DNA from: G965200765 sp965203865
GTDB taxonomy: Bacteria > Pseudomonadota > Gammaproteobacteria > Arenicellales > JAJDZL01
DNA: 64,000 nt
NCBI GenBank assembly: GCA_965203865.1
Contig: OZ241916.1
Span: forward strand, 1,674,001-1,738,000
Direction: 5' to 3'
This document shows, one piece after another, positions 1-7,922 of this stretch. Under the pieces are notes generated by a model, which was not told the DNA's origin, ran no database searches, and saw only the letters and a list, made by a program, of their open reading frames with translations. Numbering within the stretch: the first letter of the stretch is position 1; every line of letters begins with the position of its first letter. A program made the position numbers and the translations under genes.

Positions 1-822
1 ATAGGTTGGCCCCAACTCCCGCATATCGTGCATTACTGTAGCACCGCTTTCCGGACAACTCACACAAAACCCCGCAACGTACGACTGACCGTAGGAGAAA
101 ATATGGTCCCCAACCCACGCCATCGGCAAGTAGGCAAGACACTCTTCGTTCTCTGTTAGTTTGTCGAAATCTATAGAAGCGACTACGGTTGAAATAATGT
201 TCTGGTAAGTCAGAATAACTCCCTTGGGAAATCCCGTAGTGCCGGAAGTGTACAAAATCACCGAAATATCCCTTCCAGAACCCTTGTTAATCTCGGCTTC
301 AATATATTCAGGGTTTTCTTCGTTGAACTGCTTGCCCTGCTCAATCAAGTTTTCATATCCAACAAGCCAGTCCAGCGTGTAGTGCCGCATTCCTCGCGGG
401 TCATCGTAGAAAACACAAGACAACTTGGGGCAACTCTCGGAAATCTCCAGCATCTTGTCCACTTGCTCTTGATCTTCCACAAGGGCGAACTTGGCATCAG
501 CATGATTGATGACATACTCCATTTCCTCGGCAACCGAATCCTGATACAGCGGAACCGGTACGCCACCCAAGCACTGGGCAGCTGCCATCCCCCAATACAG
601 ACGGGGGCGATTGTCTCCTACGATCGCCAGCTTGTCGCCACGCTGAAAGCCGTTGGCAGCCAAGCCGCAAGCAAGTGCTCGAACTTCGCTTGCAACTTCT
701 GCCCAGGTCCAAGACTGCCAGATGCCCAGATCCTTTTCGCGAAGCGCAGTTTTGCCTCCACTGATCTCTTTGCGGTGAAGCAGCAGTTTCGGAAAAGTGT
801 CCAGTTTTGAATCCAGCTTCAT
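1..822 (-). CDS. long-chain acyl-CoA synthetase (AMP-binding), 3' part missing
   Basis: AMP-dependent synthetase/ligase that would activate a carboxylic acid to its acyl-CoA through an acyl-adenylate. The ATG is at 822-820 and the frame stays open to the window edge, so about 274 N-terminal residues are visible. They include the P-loop-like signature YTSGTTGFPKGV and the early motif SWTWAEV typical of COG1022-type long-chain fatty acid CoA ligases; the C-terminal subdomain is outside the window. It lies on the same strand as, and 215 bp downstream of, the phytanoyl-CoA-dioxygenase-like gene. It may therefore close the same operon and supply CoA esters to it; that link is inference. The substrate cannot be read from the sequence. 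Confidence 0.88.
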   Translation of the reverse strand, partial: MKLDSKLDTFPKLLLHRKEISGGKTALREKDLGIWQSWTWAEVASEVRALACGLAANGFQRGDKLAIVGDNRPRLYWGMAAAQCLGGVPVPLYQDSVAEEMEYVINHADAKFALVEDQEQVDKMLEISESCPKLSCVFYDDPRGMRHYTLDWLVGYENLIEQGKQFNEENPEYIEAEINKGSGRDISVILYTSGTTGFPKGVILTYQNIISTVVASIDFDKLTENEECLAYLPMAWVGDHIFSYGQSYVAGFCVSCPESGATVMHDMRELGPTY

Positions 823-1037
823 GGCAGATTTTCTTTAATCATAATAGTTCCTAAAAAACACCAGTTTCCCCGATCATATTTAATTTTCTGGTCGCTTGAA
901 CGCAGTGTATTTCGATAAATTCGCTTCTTTAATTCAGGTTGCAAAGTGAAATATACCAATTTCACGATATTTATATTGAAAAAATTAGGCACCTTGCTTT
1001 AAATCCTGAAAAACGTACGCTAGCAACAATAAGGTTT

Positions 1038-1925
1038 TTACGTGGCTTCTTCTTGCTGAAGGGCGAAAATTGAAGTATAGCCGCCAGACCAGTCCGGCGG
1101 AATTTGACAGGAGCGCTCATCATGATGCGCCCATCTTGCCGGTTCGCCCCGAATAATAGTCTGAAAGTATTTTGATGGAGTCGGTACCGGTGTGTACGGC
1201 ATCGCATCCGCTGAGGAAAATGTATTCAGGAGCAAAGGACGACCATGGTCGGAATCGTTCGGTTTGGATGCGTGAAGCATTCGGCAGTTGTGAATGGTAA
1301 GCGACCCAGCCGTAGCCGGAAGTTCAACTGCACAACTTGTTTCCAGTTCGCCGGCGTCCTCGGATGAAAGACAACCGGTCCAGTTGCCAGCCTCATTGTA
1401 CTGGTCGTACAGAACGCCCTTGTGACTTCCGGGCAACACCATCAATGGCCCCTGTCTGGAATCACAATCGTACAAGTACAGACCCACTGTAAGTGGAGAA
1501 TAGTTTGTATGCGGCCAGAACTGAATGTCCTGATGCCACTTGACTTCCTCGCCGCCGCGTGCCCACTTGAAATTAAGCTTTGAATGATGAAACTTTACGT
1601 TCGGCCCCACCAAGTCGGCAACAATGTCGCCGATAATCGACTTCGACGCGTACTCCCAATACACCGGGTGATGGTCATTCGGACTTGTAAGTCTTCGAAG
1701 GCGCGGCATCTCCTTTGAATGCCCCTCTTCCAGATCCCATACTGCATCAGACTGAGTGATTTCTCTACTACGGTCAATCATTTCGTCAGTCGCACTTCTT
1801 AATCGCAGCACCCACTCTTCCGAAAGTGCTTTTTCTACCAGCAAATAGCCATTCTCAAAATAAAATTCCCTCTGCGCCTTGGTCAAGACGCTCGGAGTGA
1901 ATCCCAGAATTTCTTCCTGCCTCAT
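1038..1925 (-). CDS. phytanoyl-CoA dioxygenase (PhyH) family Fe(II)/2-oxoglutarate oxygenase
   Basis: A 295-residue non-haem iron oxygenase. The double-stranded beta-helix ligands are visible: H131 and D133 in WHQDIQF, distal H218 in MLHAS, and R229 (HGRP), which would bind the 2-oxoglutarate carboxylate. The family hydroxylates CoA esters, amino-acid-derived osmolytes and other small molecules, so the substrate is not determined. The ATG at 1925 lies 13 bp after the dctM stop and on the same strand, which argues for one transcript with the TRAP transporter. The enzyme probably acts in the cytoplasm on the imported compound or a derivative (inference). All metal ligands are intact. Confidence 0.87.
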   Translation of the reverse strand: MRQEEILGFTPSVLTKAQREFYFENGYLLVEKALSEEWVLRLRSATDEMIDRSREITQSDAVWDLEEGHSKEMPRLRRLTSPNDHHPVYWEYASKSIIGDIVADLVGPNVKFHHSKLNFKWARGGEEVKWHQDIQFWPHTNYSPLTVGLYLYDCDSRQGPLMVLPGSHKGVLYDQYNEAGNWTGCLSSEDAGELETSCAVELPATAGSLTIHNCRMLHASKPNDSDHGRPLLLNTFSSADAMPYTPVPTPSKYFQTIIRGEPARWAHHDERSCQIPPDWSGGYTSIFALQQEEAT

Positions 1926-1938
1926 AATGCTTTCACCA

Positions 1939-3261
1939 TTAATTGAATCCTAACAACTGGTCAGGCAACCATAGCACAATTTGAGGAAACATCATAACAA
2001 CACACAATGCAATTATCTGTAATACTATAAATGGAATCATTCCTTTAAACATGTGCTGCAGTGTTATTTCCGGAGGACTAATTCCTCGCAAGTAAAATAT
2101 CGCCGGGGCCATCGGCGGTGTAAGATAGCTAGTTTGAATAATAATCAAAAACAGTACACAGAACCAAACTGGATCAAATCCCATAGCCTTGACCACCGGG
2201 ATGAAAACAGGAATGAATATCAGCAGAATTGAAATCCATTCAAGAACGAATCCGGCAATAAAGCTGATGACCAGGAATACACCAAGCGTAGCCCAATCTG
2301 TCAATGCTGAGTTTTCAATGATTTGCTGAACCAGCACCACCCCTCCAGAAGCAATAAAAACCCCTGAAAACATGCTCCCTCCCAGCAAAATCAACATAAT
2401 CATACAGGTAACTTTTACTGTTTTGACTAATGCTTCCTGTAATACTGGCCAGCTAAACTGGCCGTAAAACAATGTCAGAATTATCGAGCCGAATGCTCCC
2501 ATACCTGCGGCTTCTGTCGGTGCTGCCCAGCCAAACATAATCGAACCCAAAACCGCAAATATCAATAGCAACGGCGGCACCAACGCCTTTGATGAAATCA
2601 AAAGTTTTTCAGATAATGTCGGGTCATCAGGCGATGGCGGAATTCTGGCACCGTCGGCGGGGCGTACAATACAGCGAAAAACGATGTACAGTATGTACAG
2701 ACTTGCCATGAGCAATCCCGGGAAAAACATGCCAACAAACAAATCGCCTACTGATACATCTGCAACAGGCCCCAGCACTACCACAACCACTGACGGCGGG
2801 ATTATCGTACCCAGCGAGCCACCCGCACATATTGTTCCAGAAATCAGTCCCTTGTGATAGGCATACTTCATCATAATTGGAATGGCCAGCAAGCCAACAA
2901 CGGTTTCGGTTGCACCTATTACCCCGGTGGAGGCTGCAAAAATTACACACATGACAATTGTTCCAACAGCGAGTCCGCCAGGAAGCCTTCTTGTCCACAG
3001 GTGCACAGCTTCAAACAGTCGCTCTGCCACTCCGGAACGTTCCAGCATTGACCCCATGAAGACAAACAACGGCACTGCTGCCAAAACAAAATTTGAAGCT
3101 ACTGAATCCACTTTTTCAGCAAACTGAAATATGACCGATGGTCCGAAAGTAATCAATCCAAACCCGAGTGCGACCCCCATAAGTGACAACGCAACTGGAA
3201 AACCGACGAACAATGCGAATAAAATCGCCGGAAACATTGCCAATGCAATATACTCGCCCAT
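1939..3261 (-). CDS. dctM: TRAP transporter large permease (DctM family)
   Basis: A 440-residue hydrophobic protein with about a dozen membrane segments and the DctM-typical glycine/proline-rich stretches (for example ICAGGSLGTIIPPS and YLTPPMAPAIFYLRG). In tripartite ATP-independent periplasmic transporters this subunit forms the sodium-coupled translocation path. It starts 6 bp after the small permease and is followed 13 bp later by the PhyH-like gene, so translation is probably coupled. Length is normal for the family. It works with the DctP-like binding protein at 3875-4936, whose sequence suggests a 2-oxo acid or similar carboxylate as ligand. Confidence 0.95.
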   Translation of the reverse strand: MGEYIALAMFPAILFALFVGFPVALSLMGVALGFGLITFGPSVIFQFAEKVDSVASNFVLAAVPLFVFMGSMLERSGVAERLFEAVHLWTRRLPGGLAVGTIVMCVIFAASTGVIGATETVVGLLAIPIMMKYAYHKGLISGTICAGGSLGTIIPPSVVVVVLGPVADVSVGDLFVGMFFPGLLMASLYILYIVFRCIVRPADGARIPPSPDDPTLSEKLLISSKALVPPLLLIFAVLGSIMFGWAAPTEAAGMGAFGSIILTLFYGQFSWPVLQEALVKTVKVTCMIMLILLGGSMFSGVFIASGGVVLVQQIIENSALTDWATLGVFLVISFIAGFVLEWISILLIFIPVFIPVVKAMGFDPVWFCVLFLIIIQTSYLTPPMAPAIFYLRGISPPEITLQHMFKGMIPFIVLQIIALCVVMMFPQIVLWLPDQLLGFN

Positions 3262-3267
3262 AGCCGA

Positions 3268-3780
3268 CTAAGACGATGATTTCTCAACGATGAACAAGTT
3301 GCTCACTGAACGAACCAATTCGGCCAGTGCCTGAACGGACAGCAACAGAAATCCGGTAAAAAACACCACGCGGAAAGGCCAAATTACGGGATTCCAGGCC
3401 GATTCGCCAGACAGCTGTCCCGAGCTATAGGCATCAAATGCGTAGATTGCCAAGCGGTACGAGAGCCAGAACCCCACCGGTAAAAACAAAAGCAAATATC
3501 CAACCGTATCCACAGCAGCTTTGACTCTTGGATTGAATTGGGTGTACAGCACATCAATTCTGATATGAGCCTTCTCTCGCAAGGCAAATGCTGACCCTAG
3601 CAAGAAATTCGCACCAGTCAACATGTATCCGAGTTCGTAAGCCCAAATCGTAGGCGCGTTGAACAGGTAGCGTGACATGACTTCGTAAACAGTTGCCAAA
3701 ATCAGTGGCAACACAATCCAACCGGCTAGCAAGCCAAAGCTTCCGCTAATCCGGTCAATAGTAAGAAGTATCGCCTGCAT
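3268..3780 (-). CDS. dctQ: TRAP transporter small permease (DctQ family)
   Basis: A 170-residue integral membrane protein with four predicted hydrophobic segments (about residues 15-35, 50-68, 90-110 and 135-155). This is the size and layout of DctQ subunits, which form one membrane complex with DctM. It contains the family-typical stretch YELGYMLTGANFLLGSAFALRE split over two helices. The start is ATG at 3780, 94 bp downstream of dctP, with a terminator-like hairpin in the gap; the stop is 6 bp before dctM. Divergent sequence is normal for DctQ, so the call rests mainly on topology and on the neighbours. Confidence 0.92.
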   Translation of the reverse strand: MQAILLTIDRISGSFGLLAGWIVLPLILATVYEVMSRYLFNAPTIWAYELGYMLTGANFLLGSAFALREKAHIRIDVLYTQFNPRVKAAVDTVGYLLLFLPVGFWLSYRLAIYAFDAYSSGQLSGESAWNPVIWPFRVVFFTGFLLLSVQALAELVRSVSNLFIVEKSSS

Positions 3781-3826
3781 GAGTAATTCTCCAACACTCC
3801 ACTGACTTCAAAAGACTTGAAAAAAT

Positions 3827-3855
3827 AGCCGAGGAGGAACTTCAACTCCTCGGCT
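3827..3855 (-). terminator. intrinsic terminator/attenuator between dctP and dctQM
   Basis: On the minus strand a perfect 10-bp stem (AGCCGAGGAG pairing with CTCCTCGGCT, 9-nt loop) is followed directly by ATTTTTTC. This is a textbook Rho-independent terminator 20 bp after the dctP stop. It lies inside the apparent operon, so it probably lowers dctQM expression relative to the periplasmic binding protein; that stoichiometric role is inference. Confidence 0.85.
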
Positions 3856-3874
3856 CAATGGAGAATTGAAAAAA

Positions 3875-4936
3875 TTAATTTGCTGATGCTACGTTTCTAT
3901 ACCTTGCAGCATCTTTCCAAAGGTCTTCGTACGCCAGTTGGCTTTCATAGGCTTTTTTGAACCATGCATTCGCTTCGCCCTGTTGCTTGCCCCATTCAAT
4001 CGCCTGTTTTTTCACGGCAACTTGAACCGCTTCATCAAGTTCGATGATTTCATTTCCAGCATCCTGAAAAAACTGCAATGCCTTTGCATCTTCATGCCCT
4101 ATCCGGGTCCAACTTTCAAAGGTAACCATTTTCGCCGCCAGTTCTACCAAAGCCTGGTCGCGCTCTGAGAGTTCGTTATATGCTTCGACATTCAAAACAA
4201 GTTCAAACGGTGCGACCGGCTGATGCACTCCTGGAATAATTACATATTTTGCAATCTTGTGAAATCCCGGTGAAATATTTTCGTACAAAGTGCCCCATTC
4301 GGTTGCATCTATCGCGCCGCGTTCCAGCGAAGTGTAGACCTCAGCACCTGGCATAGTTACCGGAGCTGCCCCCATGCTCTTGGAAATTTCAAGCCATGCC
4401 CCGGCGGTCCGAAGCTTGAGCCCGTTCAGGTCCGCCATGGTGCGCACAGGCTTGTTCGAGTGCAGAAATGCTTCAGCTGTACGAATGAAAAGCGGCATGG
4501 ATACGACCCCGAATTTCTCCATTCGAAAATCGCGCCACATTTGTAGCCCGCCGCCCTCGTAAAGCCAGTGCAGCATTCTTTCAGAATCCATAGAACCGGC
4601 AAAACCGCCGAACACAACGGTAGTTTTGTCCTTGCCCCAATCATAACCCATCCAGGTATGCCCGGCCTGGGCAATTCCATTCTTCACCGTCTCAGAGACA
4701 TTCAAGGCCTTGCCAAGTGTGCCTCCGGTAAAAACATGGACTTTAAGCCGTCCTTCGGTCAGGAATTCGACTTTTTGGGCAAAAGCTTTTGCCCCAAGCT
4801 CCATCAAAGGACCACCGCCCCAAGATGTCGCCATTTTCCAGGTTACCTGAGCAGAGCTGCTGGCACTGAACAGTGCAAGACATACTGCTACTAGCACAGG
4901 TAATGCCCTAATCTTCAACAAACGAACTATCGCCAT
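3875..4936 (-). CDS. dctP: TRAP transporter periplasmic solute-binding protein (DctP, 2-oxo-acid/TakP-like)
   Basis: A 353-residue secreted binding protein. Residues 1-29 form a signal peptide (VLVAVCLALFSASSSAQ), followed by WKMATSWGGG. The conserved ligand-pocket segment KLRTAGAWLEISKSMGA provides the arginine that binds the substrate carboxylate in TRAP receptors. GAIDATEWGTLYEN resembles TakP and chloroaromatic/mannitol-type receptors, which bind pyruvate and other 2-oxo acids with a cation; substrate assignment from this resemblance is inference. It is the first transporter gene of the operon, 66 bp after the DUF6166-like gene, and is separated from dctQM by a hairpin terminator. Confidence 0.93.
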   Translation of the reverse strand: MAIVRLLKIRALPVLVAVCLALFSASSSAQVTWKMATSWGGGPLMELGAKAFAQKVEFLTEGRLKVHVFTGGTLGKALNVSETVKNGIAQAGHTWMGYDWGKDKTTVVFGGFAGSMDSERMLHWLYEGGGLQMWRDFRMEKFGVVSMPLFIRTAEAFLHSNKPVRTMADLNGLKLRTAGAWLEISKSMGAAPVTMPGAEVYTSLERGAIDATEWGTLYENISPGFHKIAKYVIIPGVHQPVAPFELVLNVEAYNELSERDQALVELAAKMVTFESWTRIGHEDAKALQFFQDAGNEIIELDEAVQVAVKKQAIEWGKQQGEANAWFKKAYESQLAYEDLWKDAARYRNVASAN

Positions 4937-5002
4937 TGTAAATTATCCTCCAATATCTTTGGTTGATTGTAATTTGAGAATAGTTGGACCATTCAGCTGT
5001 TC

Positions 5003-5296
5003 CTACTGTAATTTTGCAAGCACTGAATCAATGTCCTCGCTGGTCAGTTTCCAGTTGTTGTCCAGCTCGGACACTACGACCAACATAAACCTATCAGCAA
5101 GAGCACGGGCTTTTTCGGCATCACCCAGATGATCTGCCAAAATGGCAAGCGCAAGTTGCCGAGGAGAACTTCCTTCATAAGTCCATTCAAAACCCAATTC
5201 TGTATATCGCGCAATATCGTAGCGCTCGTCCAATGGTTTTCCATCAACTGTTACTTTCAGTCCATCAATTGTGCGTTCTCCAATATAGGTTTTCAT
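5003..5296 (-). CDS. small soluble protein, probably DUF6166 family
   Basis: A protein of about 97 residues starting MKTYIGERTIDG. I prefer the ATG at 5296, preceded by AGAAGAGA at good spacing, over an upstream in-frame start at 5320. The pattern FEWTYEGSSPRQLALAILAD followed by an acidic C-terminal helix resembles DUF6166 proteins, which are small and of unknown function; that family call is from memory of the motif. There is no signal peptide or membrane segment. It lies between the PanB-like gene (82 bp upstream) and dctP (66 bp downstream) on the same strand, so it is probably an operon member. No function is proposed. Confidence 0.75.
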   Translation of the reverse strand: MKTYIGERTIDGLKVTVDGKPLDERYDIARYTELGFEWTYEGSSPRQLALAILADHLGDAEKARALADRFMLVVVSELDNNWKLTSEDIDSVLAKLQ

Positions 5297-5378
5297 GATT
5301 TCTCTTCTATTGATAAGCAAATTGATTTCTTATGTTTTTTTAATCGAATATTGAAAGAACACCGTATTTGATGCCAAC

Positions 5379-6245
5379 TTACATTTGCTGGCGGTTCTCC
5401 ACCATGGTCAAGAATCGCTCGTACTCCTTCTCGGAAACAGGGTATGTATGTTCCTCGTCGGGAAATTCCCCCTGTTTTACTTCTTTTACATATTCACTAA
5501 TACCATCTACCGCAACTTCGGTTAGTTTTGCAAATCGCTTGGTAAATTTCGGTTTAAAGTCGGTGAAAACCCCCAGCAAATCGTAGCACAGTAGTATTTG
5601 ACCATCAGTCTCTACACCGGCACCGATTCCGATAGTCGGTATTTCGAGTTGCCGGGAGACAATGCCAGCGATTTTTCCGGGCACTCCCTCGAACTCCAGC
5701 ATGAAGCATCCGGCATCCTGAATGGCCAATGCATCTTCCAGAATTTTCATCGCGGCCTCTGCAGTACGGCCCTGAACCTTGAATCCACCGAACATTGCAA
5801 TCGTATGAGGCGTTAATCCAATGTGAGAAGCAGTAGGGATTCCCGCATCTACCAAAGTCTTCAAGATATGACTCTGGCTTTTCCCGCCTTGCGGCTTTAC
5901 CGCATCGCTTCCGGCTTCCTGCATGAAGCGCGTGGCGTTATGAAGCGCAATCTCCGGTGTATGGTAGCTTTGATACGGCATGCAGCCCAGGACAAAGGTA
6001 TTTGGAGCCCCGCGACGGACCGCCTGAGCATGCATCACCATCATCTCCATAGTCGCAGGTATTGTATTCGGATGACCATGTGAAATCATCGCAAGGCTAT
6101 CACCAACTACTGCAACATCAACTCCTGCCATTTCTGCCCATTGTGCGGACGTATAGTCCGGGACAGACATGTACACCATTTTTTCACCAGTTTTCTTCGA
6201 ATCCCGGATTTCGCCAATTGTCCGTTTGCTTATTTCCGATGCCAT
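5379..6245 (-). CDS. ketopantoate hydroxymethyltransferase-like enzyme (PanB paralogue with altered metal site)
   Basis: A 288-residue TIM-barrel protein of the PanB/PEP-mutase superfamily, colinear with PanB throughout (VVGDSLAM, AVRRGAPN, GGFKVQGR, PTIGIGAG). Aligned by eye to E. coli PanB, the first metal ligand (D49 = D45), the lysine (K117 = K112) and the catalytic glutamate (E186 = E181) are kept. The second metal aspartate (D84) is Cys88 and E114 is Gln119. It also has a C-terminal extension of about 25 residues. PanB normally adds a hydroxymethyl group to 2-oxoisovalerate. The altered site and the location among TRAP transporter and oxygenase genes, rather than beside panC, suggest a related reaction on another 2-oxo acid. 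Annotating it simply as panB is risky. Confidence 0.82.
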   Translation of the reverse strand: MASEISKRTIGEIRDSKKTGEKMVYMSVPDYTSAQWAEMAGVDVAVVGDSLAMISHGHPNTIPATMEMMVMHAQAVRRGAPNTFVLGCMPYQSYHTPEIALHNATRFMQEAGSDAVKPQGGKSQSHILKTLVDAGIPTASHIGLTPHTIAMFGGFKVQGRTAEAAMKILEDALAIQDAGCFMLEFEGVPGKIAGIVSRQLEIPTIGIGAGVETDGQILLCYDLLGVFTDFKPKFTKRFAKLTEVAVDGISEYVKEVKQGEFPDEEHTYPVSEKEYERFLTMVENRQQM

Positions 6246-6269
6246 TGGAATCCTTGAAAATAATTAGCG

Positions 6270-6440
6270 TCACTTATTACCGGTTTCTGGAAAAATCCAC
6301 ATCGCCGCAACCATAAATACTGCTAGCACTCCCCCTACCGTAGCTACCAGAGGGTCTCCAAGCATACGTTCCAAATAATAGAAAATGCCACCTACCACCA
6401 GCACGATGACAGAGAGTCCCAGCTTTATATGCACAGGCAT
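6270..6440 (-). CDS. 56-residue two-helix membrane peptide
   Basis: A short ORF (ATG 6440, TGA 6270) fills the gap between the hydroxylase-like gene and the PanB-like gene on the same strand, with 14 bp and 24 bp spacers. The product starts MPVHIKLGLSVIVLVV and has two hydrophobic segments (about residues 7-22 and 32-50) separated by a short charged loop (LERMLGDP), ending in ETGNK. It resembles many small inner-membrane proteins of unknown function. Tight packing, codon-like periodicity and uninterrupted hydrophobic helices make it a credible gene. It may be an accessory subunit of the neighbouring membrane hydroxylase, but nothing proves that. Confidence 0.68.
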   Translation of the reverse strand: MPVHIKLGLSVIVLVVGGIFYYLERMLGDPLVATVGGVLAVFMVAAMWIFPETGNK

Positions 6441-6454
6441 TTTATGTCTTCTCC

Positions 6455-7228
6455 TCAGGATTCTATGCTTAGCGGGGCAGATGCAGCCACATCCGGGCGC
6501 TTGGGCACCCCGCGAAGATCTTTTTTCAAGTGTTTTTCACTGTACCCGTTGAACAAATGACCCAATAGTCCGCGATTCAAGTCGGAGGTGCCGAACATCC
6601 AGTCCGCAACCGGAAATGTAAGGTTCATATTTTTTTCCATCATCAAACGGGAATTGTGATGAGCTGTGTGATGGCGCCTGATCGTATTGACCAAGGGTAC
6701 GTTTCGGACAAACCAATTTTCATCAACATGGCAACAAAAGTGCATGAATTCGTAAATCAGGTAAATGGATGTCGTCGAACACATGAACAACCAGCCTACA
6801 TTGGGGGTTACAAGAAAGTGAAGAAGTATGGCACCCGGTATCGAAAGCAGAATGAATACAACTAACGCGTAAGGTGGAAAGAAAGTCACTCTCCAGTCTT
6901 TTTGGTCTCTGAATCGCATTTCACTGTCAGTAAAAAACTGATGATGCTGAAGTGTGTGACGCTTGTAAATTGCTTTCAACGCCTTGATCTTTTGGGGACG
7001 ATGCATCACCTTTAAATGCAGATACCACTCGAATATATTGCACGCCAAGAGAAATACTGGAACTGTGAGCCATTCCCACCACTGAACATTCTCAATATGC
7101 TGAATGTATATCCACATCGAGACTAGCCCAATGGTATAGATCATCAGTACATGTATCGGCCCGTTGTACCAACCTGCAATCCTAGCTCGATATTCTTTTC
7201 GATAGGCTTTTTGCTTGTCAGTGATCAT
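6455..7228 (-). CDS. fatty acid hydroxylase / sterol desaturase superfamily membrane protein
   Basis: A 257-residue membrane di-iron protein. The histidine boxes are present in order: H71-X4-H76 (HLKVMH), H91/H95/H96 (HTLQHH), H163-X3-H167 (HFCCH) and H186/187/190/191 (RHHTAHH). They are interleaved with four or five hydrophobic segments, as expected for O2-dependent hydroxylases or desaturases acting on lipids, sterols or carotenoids. The start at ATG 7228 is firmly placed by the strong Shine-Dalgarno AAGGAGGT eight bases upstream. It heads the minus-strand operon that runs to the window edge, so its promoter should lie at about 7230-7400. The substrate is unknown. Confidence 0.9.
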   Translation of the reverse strand: MITDKQKAYRKEYRARIAGWYNGPIHVLMIYTIGLVSMWIYIQHIENVQWWEWLTVPVFLLACNIFEWYLHLKVMHRPQKIKALKAIYKRHTLQHHQFFTDSEMRFRDQKDWRVTFFPPYALVVFILLSIPGAILLHFLVTPNVGWLFMCSTTSIYLIYEFMHFCCHVDENWFVRNVPLVNTIRRHHTAHHNSRLMMEKNMNLTFPVADWMFGTSDLNRGLLGHLFNGYSEKHLKKDLRGVPKRPDVAASAPLSIES

Positions 7229-7397
7229 AACGACCTCCTTTCTTGTTCAAAGAAATAATTTATTTATTGGCAGCTACGAAAAACGCTCGCACTCGTTGCT
7301 TCGTAAAATAAATATTCATAATATATTATCTATAATACCACTCTGTAGGCAATATTCCCAAAATCTTAAAGTTACGAAGCAGACAAATCAAGATAAA

Positions 7398-7437
7398 GAT
7401 AAGCAACGGGTCTCTCAGTTGACCCGTTGTTGCTATC
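7398..7437 (-). terminator. probable intrinsic terminator after the HIT gene
   Basis: A 9-bp perfect stem (CAACGGGTC with GACCCGTTG, 8-nt loop) is extended by GATA/TATC outside a small internal loop. On the minus strand it is followed by TTTATCTTGATTTG. It lies 20-60 bp after the HIT stop and separates that gene set from the operon starting at 7228. The U-tract is imperfect, so efficiency is uncertain. Confidence 0.65.
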
Positions 7438-7458
7438 TGATGAAAGCCTTGCTATGTC

Positions 7459-7884
7459 TTATTGGCGAACAGCAGCTCGAATCAGGTTCGCGAATTGTTG
7501 AATTTTATCCATGTCGCCCGGCACATTTGGCCAGTTCACTTTCAAGTCGTCCCCAAGCCAGCGAGGCACCACATGAATATGAAAGTGAAATACAGATTGC
7601 GCTGCTCCTTTTCCGTTTGCTTGAACCAAGCTAATTCCGTCCGGGTCCAACGCCTCTTTAACTGCTGCAGCGACTCGCTTGGCAGCCGCGCCTACATGGC
7701 CAAACAACTCGTCCGGCATTGAGAATACATCCTCGCAATGTTTCTTGGGAATAACCAATACGTGGCCCGGGGCGGCCGGATTGATATCCATAAAGGAAAG
7801 CGTGTCATCATTTTCATAGATTTCAATCTTGGGTAGTTCCCCTCTAACAATTCTACAAAATATACAGTCAAGTTCCTCGTTCAT
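7459..7884 (-). CDS. HIT (histidine triad) family protein, Hint-like
   Basis: A 141-residue nucleotide hydrolase/transferase of the HIT superfamily, typically acting on purine nucleoside phosphoramidates. The N-terminal CIFCRIVRGELP and the triad HFHIHVVPRW (H100, H102, H104) are diagnostic. I start it at ATG 7884 (MNEELDCIFC), which matches the usual family N-terminus. A TTG at 7926, overlapping the queA stop, would add 14 residues of unlikely sequence. It probably ends the unit MATE-sulfurtransferase-queA-HIT, with a hairpin terminator 20-60 bp downstream. No missing catalytic residue is seen. Confidence 0.92.
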   Translation of the reverse strand: MNEELDCIFCRIVRGELPKIEIYENDDTLSFMDINPAAPGHVLVIPKKHCEDVFSMPDELFGHVGAAAKRVAAAVKEALDPDGISLVQANGKGAAQSVFHFHIHVVPRWLGDDLKVNWPNVPGDMDKIQQFANLIRAAVRQ

Positions 7885-7922
7885 ACTCACAATCCAGTTA
7901 TTACTCGGTAGATTCTGTGATA

